Shown: positions 17,135 to 26,035, numbered from the stretch's first letter. The stretch is DNA of 64,000 nt from Ruegeria_B marisflavi (GCF_025673445.1 NZ_JAOVQN010000001.1:124001-188000); one strand, 5' to 3'. Notes: generated from the letters alone by a model not told the origin. Numbers and translations: made by a program.

Positions 17135-18340
17135 ATGCTGCGCGACGCGCTCTTGCTGCAACTGGGCTATAACGCCACGCTGGTCGCGGTCGGCGCGACC
17201 TTGTTGGGCATTTCGGCCGGGGTGACCGGCACCTTTTTGTTCCTGCGCAAGCGGGCGCTGGTCAGTGACGCGATCAGCCATGCGACGCTGCCCGGTATCT
17301 GTCTGGCCTTTCTGTTGATGGTGGCACTGGGCGGCGACGGGCGCAGCCTGCCCGGCCTCTTGGCCGGATCGGCGCTGTCGGCCTGGATCGGGCTCTTGTG
17401 TCTCAACTGGCTGACGCGCAACACGCGCCTGGCCGAGGATGCGGCGATCGGCGCGGTGCTGTCGGTGTTCTTCGGCTTCGGCATCGTGCTGCTGACGGTG
17501 ATTCAGACCCTTGGCGCCGGGCGTCAGGCCGGGCTTGAAGGGTTCCTTCTGGGCTCGACCGCCGGCATGCTCTGGGCCGATGCGCTCGTCATCGCGCTGG
17601 GCGGCGCGGGCACGCTGGCGCTGATCCTTCTGATCCGCCGTCCGATGACGCTGGTGGCCTTCGATCCCGAATATGCCGCCGCGCGCGGCGTGCCAGTGCA
17701 CCGGGTCGATCTTGCCATGATGGGGCTGGTGATGGCGGTCACCGTTGTTGGGTTGAAAATCGTCGGCCTGATCCTGATTGTGGCGCTCTTGATCATTCCG
17801 CCGGTCACCGCACGGTTCTGGACCGAGCGGTCGGATCGCGTTGTGTTGCTGAGCGGATTGACCGGGGGTCTGGCGGGCTATCTGGGGGCGGCGATCTCGG
17901 CCTCGGCCCCCAACCTGCCCACCGGGCCGATCATCGTGCTGGTGGCCTTTGCCTTTTTCGCCCTGTCTCTTCTGGTGGCACCTGGGCGCGGCGTGCTGGC
18001 GGCGCTCTTGCGCCACCGGCGGTTCCAGCGCCGGGTGCATCTGCGGCAGGGATTGCTGGCCCTGGCGCAGGGGCAGCCGATCTACGAACCATTGACGCTG
18101 CGCTTGCTGCGCCGGGCCGAGCTGGTGCGCGCGGACGGGGTGGCCACCGACAAGGGCCGCGCACGCGCCGCCAAGGCGTTGCGCGACGAGACACGGTGGC
18201 AGATCGTGCGTGCCGACCAGACGCACGAGGCCGCCGCCGCGCTTTACGATGGGTTGCGTGACATCGAGACCGTGCTGACCCGTGACCAGATCGCCGAGAT
18301 CGACAGCCGCATCGGCGGCCCGCAGGAGGTTCCGGCATGA
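17135..18340 (+). CDS. sitC: manganese/iron ABC transporter permease with DtxR-like C-terminal tail
   Basis: A 401-residue protein. Residues 1-292 are an ABC-3 (ZnuB/MntB-type) permease with about eight transmembrane helices and the ATPase-coupling region LVSDAISHATLPG. The last 109 residues (from 18011) are soluble and charged; they read like a winged helix (LRLLRRAELVRADGVATDKG) followed by a helix resembling the DtxR/MntR dimerisation segment (ALRDETRWQI, then THEAAA and LTRDQIAEIDSRIGGP). The tail is about 100 residues beyond a normal family length. It may sense metal or regulate transport. The ATG at 17135 is chosen because the first transmembrane segment begins there and a frame upstream lies within sitB. 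The stop overlaps sitD by ATGA. Confidence 0.9.
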   Translation: MLRDALLLQLGYNATLVAVGATLLGISAGVTGTFLFLRKRALVSDAISHATLPGICLAFLLMVALGGDGRSLPGLLAGSALSAWIGLLCLNWLTRNTRLAEDAAIGAVLSVFFGFGIVLLTVIQTLGAGRQAGLEGFLLGSTAGMLWADALVIALGGAGTLALILLIRRPMTLVAFDPEYAAARGVPVHRVDLAMMGLVMAVTVVGLKIVGLILIVALLIIPPVTARFWTERSDRVVLLSGLTGGLAGYLGAAISASAPNLPTGPIIVLVAFAFFALSLLVAPGRGVLAALLRHRRFQRRVHLRQGLLALAQGQPIYEPLTLRLLRRAELVRADGVATDKGRARAAKALRDETRWQIVRADQTHEAAAALYDGLRDIETVLTRDQIAEIDSRIGGPQEVPA

Positions 18341-19266
18341 GCGGCTCCGAATTTGTCCCCCTGTCGCTGACGCCGATGTTGATCGGCATCCTGGCGGCCG
18401 TTGCCTGTGCGCTGCCCGGCAATTTCCTGGTGCTGCGTCGGCAGGCGTTGATCGGTGACGCGATCAGCCATGTTGTGCTGCCGGGCATCGTGGTCGCCTT
18501 TCTGTTGACCGGAGTCATCGCCGCATGGCCGATGATGCTGGGCGCTGCTGGTGCCGCCGTGGTCGCTGTAATTCTGATCGAGGCGATCCGCCGTTTGGGC
18601 CGGATCGAACCGGGTGCGGCGATGGGCGTTGTCTTTACCACAATGTTCGCCGCCGGGGTGCTGCTGTTGGAGCAGACCGACACTTCGACCGTGCATCTGG
18701 ACGTGGAACACGCGCTCTACGGCAATCTGGAAAGCTTGATCTGGCTGGATGCCACTGGCTGGGCCTCGCTGCTGGACCCGGTGGCCTTGGCCGGGTTGCC
18801 GGTGGAACTGTCGCGCATCCTGGTCACGCTGGTTGCGGTGGTCGGGTTCACCTGGCTGTTCTGGCGACCCCTGAAACTGTCAACCTTTGACGAGGGGTTT
18901 GCTCGTACTCTGGGCATCCGTACCAACCTCTTGGGTCTTGCGCTTGTCATCGTGGCCGCAGTCGCAGCGGTTGCGGCCTTTGACGCGGTTGGCTCGATCA
19001 TCGTCATTGCAATGTTCATCTGCCCGCCCGCCGCGGCGCGGATGATGACCAACACGCTCGAAGGGCAGGTGGGCTGGAGCGTCATTTTCGCCATCCTCTC
19101 GGCGGTGCTGGGCTATGTGCTGGCGGGATATGGCCCGATGTGGCTGGGCGCGCGCGACGCGGTCAGCGCGGCAGGCATGATCGCGACGATCTCAGGTCTG
19201 ATTCTGGCGCTTGCCGCCCGCTTCGGTCCCTGCCGGACACGAAGCGGTGCACCGGTTCAGGTCTGA
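18337..19266 (+). CDS. sitD: manganese/iron ABC transporter permease
   Basis: A 309-residue ABC-3 permease, the second membrane subunit of the Sit importer. It has about eight or nine transmembrane helices, the coupling motif LIGDAISHVVLPG and the family end segment with an AARFGP tail. Unlike the partner SitC it has no soluble C-terminal domain. The start overlaps the sitC stop by four bases. A large inverted repeat follows downstream and may end the transcript. Confidence 0.92.
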   Translation: MSGSEFVPLSLTPMLIGILAAVACALPGNFLVLRRQALIGDAISHVVLPGIVVAFLLTGVIAAWPMMLGAAGAAVVAVILIEAIRRLGRIEPGAAMGVVFTTMFAAGVLLLEQTDTSTVHLDVEHALYGNLESLIWLDATGWASLLDPVALAGLPVELSRILVTLVAVVGFTWLFWRPLKLSTFDEGFARTLGIRTNLLGLALVIVAAVAAVAAFDAVGSIIVIAMFICPPAAARMMTNTLEGQVGWSVIFAILSAVLGYVLAGYGPMWLGARDAVSAAGMIATISGLILALAARFGPCRTRSGAPVQV

Positions 19267-19409
19267 AACAGCGCGTACGCGTCAGAACTTTCATCATTTC
19301 GGCCAATCCCTGCCGGAGTGCCCTGCGGCCTCTGGAAAGCCTTGATCCAACGGCCCAGCTATGGACGGCTGGAAGGGTCAGTTGGGGCTGGCCCGCGCCA
19401 CCACTCACG

Positions 19410-19481
19410 CGCTGCCCGGAATTTGCGGCCGATTGACCATGCTGAAACCAGCATGGTGATCCGTCCGAATTCCGGGCAGCG
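19410..19481. repeat. nested inverted repeat between sitD and mutL
   Basis: A perfect 14-bp outer arm (CGCTGCCCGGAATT at 19410-19423, complement at 19468-19481) encloses a perfect 8-bp inner stem (CCATGCTG 19437-19444, CAGCATGG 19449-19456) with an AAAC loop. The segments between the arms can also pair in part, making a long hairpin of about 72 nt. No T tract follows, so it is not a standard terminator. The 268 bp gap 19267-19534 holds no convincing gene otherwise. Confidence 0.85.
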
Positions 19482-19534
19482 TTCGCCATCAAACCGGTGG
19501 CAGAATCGCGCGCCGACATGCTAGGTGTAGGGGT

Positions 19535-21400
19535 ATGGCAAACCTGAACCCCAATATCAGCGATTCTCGACCGATTATTCGGCAACTCGATGAAACCGCG
19601 ATCAACCAGATCGCGGCAGGCGAGGTGGTGGAACGCCCCGCCTCGGCTGTCAAGGAACTGGTTGAAAATGCCATCGACGCCGGGGCCACGCGCATCGCCA
19701 TCGACCTGGCGGATGGTGGCAAGACACTGATCCGGGTCACCGATGACGGCTGTGGTATGACGCCCGATCAATTGCCTCTGGCGCTTGCGCGCCATGCGAC
19801 ATCCAAGATCGATGGGTCGGACCTGCTCAACATCCACACATTCGGGTTCCGGGGCGAGGCGCTGCCTTCGCTGGGGTCGGTCGGTCGTTTGACCATCACC
19901 AGCCGCGCCCAGGGTGCCGAGGCCGCCAGTATCCGTGTCGCTGGCGGCAGGGAAGAACCGGTGAAACCCGCCGCCCTGCGCGCGGGCACCGTGGTGGAAC
20001 TGCGCGATCTCTTCTTTGCCACGCCCGCGCGGCTGAAATTCATGCGCACCGACCGGGCCGAGGCGCAGGCGGTGGCCGATACGGTCAAGCGTCTGGCGAT
20101 GGCCGAACCCTCGGTCTCCTTCACCCTGCGCGATGTGTCCGAGGGCGGCGAGGGGCGGTTGGTGTTCCGCGCGGATGCGAAAACCGGCGATCTGTTTGAC
20201 GCTCTGCGCGACAGGCTGGCCCAGGTGATGGGGCGCGAGTTCACCGATAACGCCCTGCGCATCGACACGATGCGCGAGGGGCTGCGGCTCTACGGCTATG
20301 CAGCTTTGCCCACCTATTCGCGCGGTGCGGCGGTGGCACAGTATCTTTTCGTCAACGGGCGCCCGGTGCGGGACAAGATGCTGACCGGGGCGCTGCGGGC
20401 GGCTTATTTCGATTTTCTCAGCCGCGACCGGCACCCGGCGGCGGCCCTGTTCATCGACTGCGATCCGACGCTGGTCGATGTAAACGTGCATCCGGCGAAA
20501 TCCGAGGTGCGGTTTCGCGATCCCGGCGTGGCGCGGGGGCTGATCGTCTCGGCCCTGCGGCACGCGCTGGCCGAGGCGGGGCACCGCGCCTCGACCACCG
20601 TGGCCGGGGCGACGCTGGGGGCGATGCGCCCCGAGCAGACCGGGGCACGCATCTACCAGATGGACCGGCCCTCACCCGCCGCGCGCATGGCCTCTTATCA
20701 GGCGCAGGCGCCCGGGTTTGCCGAACTCTCCAGCAGCTACAGCGGCCGCATGGTCGAGCCGGAGCCCGGCGAGGACGCCCGCAGGGCGGAGGAGCCGCCA
20801 GCCGAAACCCCGCCCGAATCCCTGCCACTGGGTGCGGCGCGCGGGCAGGTGCATGAAAACTACATCATCGCCCAGACCGCCGATGGCATGGTCATCGTAG
20901 ACCAGCACGCCGCCCATGAACGGCTGGTCTACGAGAAACTCAAGCGTCAGATGGCCGAAACCGGCGTTGCGGCGCAGGCGCTTCTGATCCCCGAGATCGT
21001 GGAACTCTCCAGCGCAGATTGCGCGCGCCTGCTCGATCTCTCCGACGATCTGGCGCGCCTTGGCCTGACCATCGAGCCCTTTGGCGGCGGCGCCGTCGCG
21101 GTGCGCGAGACCCCGGCGATTCTGGGTCCGATGGATGCGGGCGCGATGCTCCGCGATATCCTCGACGAGCTGGCCGATCAGGGCGAAAGTGCCACGCTTC
21201 AGGCCCAGATCGAGGCGATCCTGAGCCGGGTCGCCTGTCACGGTTCGATCCGGTCGGGCCGCCGCATGCGGGGCGAAGAGATGAACGCGCTCTTGCGCGA
21301 GATGGAGGCGACGCCCCATTCCGGCCAGTGCAACCACGGGCGTCCTACCTATGTGGAGCTGAAACTCAGCGATATCGAGCGGTTGTTCGGGCGCAGTTGA
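19535..21400 (+). CDS. mutL: DNA mismatch repair protein MutL
   Basis: A 621-residue GHKL ATPase and mismatch-repair matchmaker. ATPase motifs are QIAAGEVVERPASAVKEL with the catalytic Glu in ENAIDAGA, DDGCGM and THTFGFRGEAL-type (HTFGFRGEALPSLG). The C-terminal domain carries an intact endonuclease metal site DQHAAHERLVYE (DQHAxxExxxxE), with CHGSIRSG and QCNHGRPTYVEL. A nicking MutL is expected in bacteria without MutH. The Pro/Glu-rich linker lies about residues 345-425. Length is in the usual range. The ATG is followed 20 residues later by the conserved ATPase start; this first part is an N-terminal extension. Confidence 0.97.
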   Translation: MANLNPNISDSRPIIRQLDETAINQIAAGEVVERPASAVKELVENAIDAGATRIAIDLADGGKTLIRVTDDGCGMTPDQLPLALARHATSKIDGSDLLNIHTFGFRGEALPSLGSVGRLTITSRAQGAEAASIRVAGGREEPVKPAALRAGTVVELRDLFFATPARLKFMRTDRAEAQAVADTVKRLAMAEPSVSFTLRDVSEGGEGRLVFRADAKTGDLFDALRDRLAQVMGREFTDNALRIDTMREGLRLYGYAALPTYSRGAAVAQYLFVNGRPVRDKMLTGALRAAYFDFLSRDRHPAAALFIDCDPTLVDVNVHPAKSEVRFRDPGVARGLIVSALRHALAEAGHRASTTVAGATLGAMRPEQTGARIYQMDRPSPAARMASYQAQAPGFAELSSSYSGRMVEPEPGEDARRAEEPPAETPPESLPLGAARGQVHENYIIAQTADGMVIVDQHAAHERLVYEKLKRQMAETGVAAQALLIPEIVELSSADCARLLDLSDDLARLGLTIEPFGGGAVAVRETPAILGPMDAGAMLRDILDELADQGESATLQAQIEAILSRVACHGSIRSGRRMRGEEMNALLREMEATPHSGQCNHGRPTYVELKLSDIERLFGRS

Positions 21401-21457
21401 TCCGGTGGGCGATCCCGGATGGGAGTTGAAAACAAAACAAGAACAGGTGGGCAGACC

Positions 21458-22696
21458 ATGATTCAGATCGGCGATCAGAGCTATTCCTTGCAGGACCCCG
21501 CTGTGATGGCGGTTTTGGCGGGCGGTGGTGTCTTGCTGCTGATCCTGCTCATGCTGTTTCTGTCCCTGCGCGCCGCCAATCGCTCGGCCCGGTCGACCGA
21601 ACCGATGGCACAGCAACTCGCCTGGCTGGGCCAGAACGTACAACAGCTGAGCATGGGGCAGGAACAGTTGCGCGGTGGGCTGGCGCATGTGTCTGACGCG
21701 CAGGCCAACGCGCAGGTACAGGTGATCCAGACCGTCGAGGCGCGGCTTTCTGCGGTGCAGCAGCATATGAACGACCGGCTGGCCGACAACGCCATGCGCG
21801 CGCAACGCGCCATGACCGAGATGCAGGAGAAGATGAGCACCACCCTGCATGGCAGCTCGAAACAGACCGCGACCTCGCTGACGCAATTGCAGGAACGCCT
21901 CGCCGCCATCGACAAGGCACAGGACAATATCACCAAGCTGTCGGGCGATGTGCTGTCGCTTCAGGATATTCTGTCCAACAAGCAGACGCGCGGGGCGTTC
22001 GGCGAAATCCAGCTCAACGATATCGTGTCCAAGGCGCTGCCCAGTGACAGCTACTCCTTGCAACATACCCTGTCCAACGGGCGGCGGGCCGATTGTTTGA
22101 TCCACCTGCCAAACCCGCCCGGCCCGATCGTGATCGACAGCAAGTTTCCGCTGGAGGCCTATGAGGCGCTGCGCCGTGCGGAAAACCCGCAGCAACTGAA
22201 CGAAGCCGCGCGCCTGATGAAAAGCGCCTTGCGCGCTCATATCAAGGCGATCTCGGAGCGTTACATCATCGAGGGCGAAACCGCCGATGGCGCCCTGCTG
22301 TTCCTGCCGTCCGAGGCGGTCTATGCCGAGTTGCACGCCAATTTCGCCGATATCGTGCGCGAAGGGTTCGCCGCGCGGGTCTGGATCGTGTCGCCCACCA
22401 CCTGCATGGCCACGCTCAATACCATGCGCGCCATTCTCAAGGACGCGCGGATGCGCGAACAGGCAGGCGCCATCCGCAAGGAGTTGAGCCTGTTGCACAA
22501 GGATGTGGAACGGCTGGGAGACCGGGTGCAGAATCTGGACCGCCATTTCGGGCAGGCGGCCAAGGATCTCTCGGAGATCAAGATCAGCGCTGACAAGGCC
22601 GGGCGCCGGGCGCAACGGCTGGACAATTTCGATTTCGAGGAACTGGCCCCCGATCCGGTGCCCAATGTGGTGCCCCTGGGCAAGCAGGAATGCTGA
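21458..22696 (+). CDS. rmuC: DNA recombination protein RmuC
   Basis: A 412-residue protein with one N-terminal transmembrane helix (VMAVLAGGGVLLLILLMLFL), a long coiled-coil region (about 45-170, Gln/Ala/Arg-rich) and the RmuC nuclease-like domain with GAFGEIQLNDIV and IVIDSKFPLEAYEAL. E. coli RmuC reduces inversions at short inverted repeats; the domain belongs to the restriction-endonuclease-like fold. The ATG at 21458 is preferred, since it puts the membrane helix near the N-terminus and follows a purine-rich GGTGGG; an in-frame ATG at 21419 adds 13 residues. It is 57 bp after mutL. Confidence 0.92.
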   Translation: MIQIGDQSYSLQDPAVMAVLAGGGVLLLILLMLFLSLRAANRSARSTEPMAQQLAWLGQNVQQLSMGQEQLRGGLAHVSDAQANAQVQVIQTVEARLSAVQQHMNDRLADNAMRAQRAMTEMQEKMSTTLHGSSKQTATSLTQLQERLAAIDKAQDNITKLSGDVLSLQDILSNKQTRGAFGEIQLNDIVSKALPSDSYSLQHTLSNGRRADCLIHLPNPPGPIVIDSKFPLEAYEALRRAENPQQLNEAARLMKSALRAHIKAISERYIIEGETADGALLFLPSEAVYAELHANFADIVREGFAARVWIVSPTTCMATLNTMRAILKDARMREQAGAIRKELSLLHKDVERLGDRVQNLDRHFGQAAKDLSEIKISADKAGRRAQRLDNFDFEELAPDPVPNVVPLGKQEC

Positions 22697-22715
22697 TGTC
22701 CAGTTTCGCGGATTT

Positions 22716-22744
22716 TTGTCCAACATGGTAATTTCCCCTATTTA
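22716..22744 (+). promoter_or_regulatory. candidate promoter for kbl-tdh
   Basis: TTGTCC at 22716-22721 and TATTTA at 22739-22744 are separated by a 17-bp spacer in an unusually AT-rich intergenic stretch after rmuC. Transcription would begin near 22751, leaving a leader of about 40 nt before kbl with GGAGG at 22783-22787. Confidence 0.45.
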
Positions 22745-22791
22745 GGAATTGTGTCCGTTATGCTAGACATTGCGCCAAATCGGAGGTCGCA

Positions 22792-23976
22792 ATGTCCCAA
22801 TCCTTTCTGTCCCATCTCACCGACACGCTTGCCCAGATCGAGGCCGAGGGGCTTTACAAGCGCGAGCGGCTGATCACCTCGCCCCAAGGGGGCGAAATCA
22901 CCGTTGGTGACCGACAGGTGATCAACCTGTGTGCCAACAACTATCTGGGTCTGGCCGATCACCCGGCGCTGATCGCCGCCGCGCGTGACGCGCTGGAGCC
23001 CAAGGGGTTCGGCATGGCCTCGGTCCGCTTCATCTGCGGCACACAGGATATTCACCGCGAACTGGAGCAGCGGCTGGCGCGGTTCCTGAACAAGGATGAC
23101 GCGATCCTGTTCGCCGCCTGTTTTGACGCCAATGGCGGGCTGTTCGAACCGCTTCTGGGGCCTGAGGACGCGATCGTATCGGACGCGCTCAACCATGCCT
23201 CGATCATCGACGGGATCCGGCTCTGCAAAGCAAAGCGGTACCGCTATGCCAACAGCGACATGGGTGATCTGGAGGCGCAGTTGAAACAGGCCCGCGCCGA
23301 TGGCGCGCGGCATGTGATGATTGCCACCGATGGTGTGTTCTCGATGGATGGCTATCTGGCCAACCTGCCCGAGATCACCCGGTTGGCCCGCGCGTATGAC
23401 GCGGTGGTGATGGTTGATGATTGTCACGCCACCGGGTTCATGGGGCCGCACGGCGCGGGCACGCCCGACCATTTCGGACTGGACGTGGATATTCTGACCG
23501 GCACGCTGGGCAAGGCGCTGGGTGGGGCCATCGGCGGCTATATCGCCGGTCCGCAGCCGGTGATCGACCTGCTGCGTCAGCGCGCGCGGCCCTATCTGTT
23601 CTCGAACTCGCTGCCGCCCGCCATCGTGGCGGCCGGGATCGAGGCGATCCGGCTGGTCGAGGAGGGCGCCGATCTGCGCGCGCACCTGTTCGACAACGCC
23701 CGTTACTGGCGGGCCGGGTTGACCGACCTCGGCTTTGACCTGTTGCCCGGCGAACATCCGATCATCCCGGTGATGCTGGGCGAGGCCAAGCTGGCTCAGG
23801 ATATGGCGGCGCGGCTGTTTGACGAGGGCGTCTATGTCTCGGGCTTCTTCTTTCCGGTGGTGCCGCGCGGGCAGGCGCGGATCCGCACCCAGATGAACGC
23901 CGCCCTGACACGCGCTGAACTGGACCGCGCGCTGGCCGCATTTGCCGCCGCGGGCAAGGCACTGGGAGTGATCTGA
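22792..23976 (+). CDS. kbl: glycine C-acetyltransferase (2-amino-3-ketobutyrate CoA ligase)
   Basis: A 394-residue PLP enzyme of the alpha-oxoamine synthase family. It cleaves 2-amino-3-oxobutyrate with CoA into glycine and acetyl-CoA. Visible landmarks are the N-terminal NLCANNYLGLADHP, the GMASVRFICGTQDIHRELE active-site segment, VDDCHATGFMGPHGAG and the PLP lysine in TGTLGKALGGAIGG. The stop shares a base with the tdh start. With Tdh this is the two-step threonine-to-glycine route in the cytoplasm. A GGAGG site lies five bases upstream of the ATG. Confidence 0.96.
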   Translation: MSQSFLSHLTDTLAQIEAEGLYKRERLITSPQGGEITVGDRQVINLCANNYLGLADHPALIAAARDALEPKGFGMASVRFICGTQDIHRELEQRLARFLNKDDAILFAACFDANGGLFEPLLGPEDAIVSDALNHASIIDGIRLCKAKRYRYANSDMGDLEAQLKQARADGARHVMIATDGVFSMDGYLANLPEITRLARAYDAVVMVDDCHATGFMGPHGAGTPDHFGLDVDILTGTLGKALGGAIGGYIAGPQPVIDLLRQRARPYLFSNSLPPAIVAAGIEAIRLVEEGADLRAHLFDNARYWRAGLTDLGFDLLPGEHPIIPVMLGEAKLAQDMAARLFDEGVYVSGFFFPVVPRGQARIRTQMNAALTRAELDRALAAFAAAGKALGVI

Positions 23977-25019
23977 TGCGACCGAACACGATGAAAGCAC
24001 TGGAGAAGTCCAAGCGAGAAGAGGGGTTGTGGATGGTTCAGGCGCCGGTGCCCGAGATCGGCCCAGACGATGTACTGATCAGGATCAACAAGACCGGTAT
24101 CTGCGGCACCGATATCCATATCTGGAACTGGGACGAATGGGCCGCGCACACGGTGCCGGTGCCGATGATCACCGGCCACGAATTTGCGGGCGAGATTGTC
24201 GAGCTGGGCCGTGATGTGACCGGCCTTAGGATCGGGCAGCGGGTTTCGGGCGAGGGGCATCTGATCGGCACCGACAGCCGTCAGAGCCGGGCGGGCAAGT
24301 TCCACCTGGACCCGGGCACGCGTGGGATCGGTGTCAACGTGCAGGGAGCTTTCGCGCAATATCTGCGCCTGCCCGCCTTTAACGTGGTGCCATTGCCCGA
24401 CGATATCCCCGACGAGATCGGCGCCATCCTCGACCCGCTGGGCAATGCGGTGCATACGGCGCTGAGTTTCGACCTGTTGGGCGAGGATGTGCTGATCACC
24501 GGCGCCGGGCCCATCGGCATCATGGCGGCGACGGTGGCCAAGCACGCGGGCGCCCGCCACGTGGTGATCACCGATATCAATGCCGACCGGCTGAAACTGG
24601 CGCAGCATGTGGTGCCCAGGGCGCGCACCGTGGATGTCACGCGCGAAGAGCTGGCTGATGTGAAGCACGAGCTGGGCCTGAAACAGGGGTTCGACGTCGG
24701 ACTGGAAATGTCCGGTTCGCAAGCGGCGCTCGACCAGATGGTCGAGGCGCTCGTGATGGGTGGCAAGATTGCGCTTTTGGGCATTCCGCCGGGCAAGTCG
24801 CCGGTGGATTGGTCGCGCATCGTGTTCAAGGCGATCACCATCAAAGGGGTTTATGGTCGCGAAATGTTCGAGACCTGGTACAAGATGATCGCCATGTTGC
24901 AGAATGGGTTGGACGTGAGCCGGGTGATCACCCATCGGTTCAAGGTCGATGAGTTTCGCGAGGGGTTCTCGGCGATGAAATCAGGATTGAGCGGCAAGGT
25001 GGTTCTGGACTGGACCTGA
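23976..25019 (+). CDS. tdh: L-threonine 3-dehydrogenase lacking structural-zinc cysteines
   Basis: A 347-residue medium-chain dehydrogenase oxidising threonine to 2-amino-3-oxobutyrate with NAD+. Catalytic zinc ligands lie in TGICGTDIHIWNWDEWA and GHEFAGEIVELG; the NAD fold has ITGAGPIGIMAA. The lobe that holds four structural-zinc Cys in E. coli Tdh instead reads GHLIGTDSRQSRAGKFHLD, with no Cys. The flanking GIGVNVQGAF and FNVVPLPDD segments still align well, so this is a true loss, not misalignment. An in-frame ATG at 23991 would match the E. coli N-terminus, but GGGAG before 23976 supports the chosen start. Confidence 0.93.
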   Translation: MRPNTMKALEKSKREEGLWMVQAPVPEIGPDDVLIRINKTGICGTDIHIWNWDEWAAHTVPVPMITGHEFAGEIVELGRDVTGLRIGQRVSGEGHLIGTDSRQSRAGKFHLDPGTRGIGVNVQGAFAQYLRLPAFNVVPLPDDIPDEIGAILDPLGNAVHTALSFDLLGEDVLITGAGPIGIMAATVAKHAGARHVVITDINADRLKLAQHVVPRARTVDVTREELADVKHELGLKQGFDVGLEMSGSQAALDQMVEALVMGGKIALLGIPPGKSPVDWSRIVFKAITIKGVYGREMFETWYKMIAMLQNGLDVSRVITHRFKVDEFREGFSAMKSGLSGKVVLDWT

Positions 25020-25023
25020 ACGC

Positions 25024-25057
25024 CGGGGGCTCAGCCCCCGGACCCCCGGAGTATTTC
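25024..25057 (+). repeat. intergenic repeat element, copy A
   Basis: A hairpin CGGGGGCTCAGCCCCCG is followed by GACCCCCGGAGTATTTC, then GGAAAAGATGAAG before the next start. A close copy in the opposite orientation lies at 50715-50750. The hairpin may also end or process the kbl-tdh transcript. Confidence 0.8.
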
Positions 25058-25078
25058 GGAAAAGATGAAGAGGTTCTG

Positions 25079-26035
25079 ATGGCGCTGAATTCGATTGTCG
25101 AGGCGATAGGCGGCACACCCGCCATCTGGCTGGACCGGATGGTGGCGGCGCGTGGGCTGCGGGGGCGCATTCTGGCCAAGCTCGATTACCTGAATCCCGG
25201 ATTCTCGAAAAAAGACCGCGCGGCGCTCGGGATCATCTCGGCGGCCGAAGCCGACGGTTCGCTGCGGCCGGGCCAGACCGTGGTGGAACTGACATCCGGC
25301 AATATGGGGACGGGACTGGCTATCGTTTGTGCCATTCGTGGATATCCGTTTGTTGCGGTGATGAGCCGAGGCAACTCGCCAGAGCGTGCGCGGATGATGG
25401 CGGCGCTTGGGGCCGAAGTGGTTCTGGTCGATCAGGAGTCTGGCTCGTTGCCCGGACAGGTGTCCGGCGCAGATCTGGCGCTGGTTGAAGAAGCAGCGCG
25501 ACGGATCACGAAGGAACGCGGAGCGTTCCGGGCCGACCAGTTCCATCATTCCGGCAATGCTCTGTCGCATGCGCAGACCACCGCGCCTGAACTGTGGGCG
25601 GATGCAAACGGTGAGCTGACCGCATTCGTCGATTTTGTCGGATCCGGCGGAACATTTGGCGGGGTTATGGAGGGGTTGCGCCGGTTCAACTCGGATGTGC
25701 GCGGGTATGTTGTCGAACCCGAAGGCGCCGCGGTGCTGGCCGGGCTGGATGCCACAAGTCTTTCCCATCCTATCCAGGGGGGTGGCTATGCGATGGCCGA
25801 TCTCGATTTCCTGATGGGAGTGCCCGTGGATGGTTTCATTCAGGTCAGCGGCGCGGAGGCGCGCGAGACCGCTAGGGCGTTGGCGCGGGAAGAGGGAGTA
25901 TTCGGCGGCTTTTCAGCCGGGGCCAATGTGGCCGCAGCCTTGCGCCTGTTGGAAGGGTCCGAAGCCGGTGGAACTATCGCAGTCATCATTTGCGACTGCG
26001 GACTGAAGTACCTGTCTACCGACCTTTGGGGATAA
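25079..26035 (+). CDS. cysteine-synthase-family PLP enzyme (fold type II)
   Basis: A 318-residue beta-family PLP enzyme. The PLP lysine is in NPGFSKKDRAALG, the substrate loop is ELTSGNMGTGLA, and the phosphate-binding glycine loop is GSGGTFGG. The C-terminal CDCGLKYLSTDLW resembles the end of CysK. The SKKDR sequence in place of the usual SxKDR and the SGNMG loop suggest a paralogue, not housekeeping CysK. It may act on serine/threonine/cysteine-type substrates; location after kbl-tdh is suggestive but the repeat element between them argues it may be separately transcribed. It overlaps the convergent phosphatase gene by 20 bp. Confidence 0.85.
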   Translation: MALNSIVEAIGGTPAIWLDRMVAARGLRGRILAKLDYLNPGFSKKDRAALGIISAAEADGSLRPGQTVVELTSGNMGTGLAIVCAIRGYPFVAVMSRGNSPERARMMAALGAEVVLVDQESGSLPGQVSGADLALVEEAARRITKERGAFRADQFHHSGNALSHAQTTAPELWADANGELTAFVDFVGSGGTFGGVMEGLRRFNSDVRGYVVEPEGAAVLAGLDATSLSHPIQGGGYAMADLDFLMGVPVDGFIQVSGAEARETARALAREEGVFGGFSAGANVAAALRLLEGSEAGGTIAVIICDCGLKYLSTDLWG

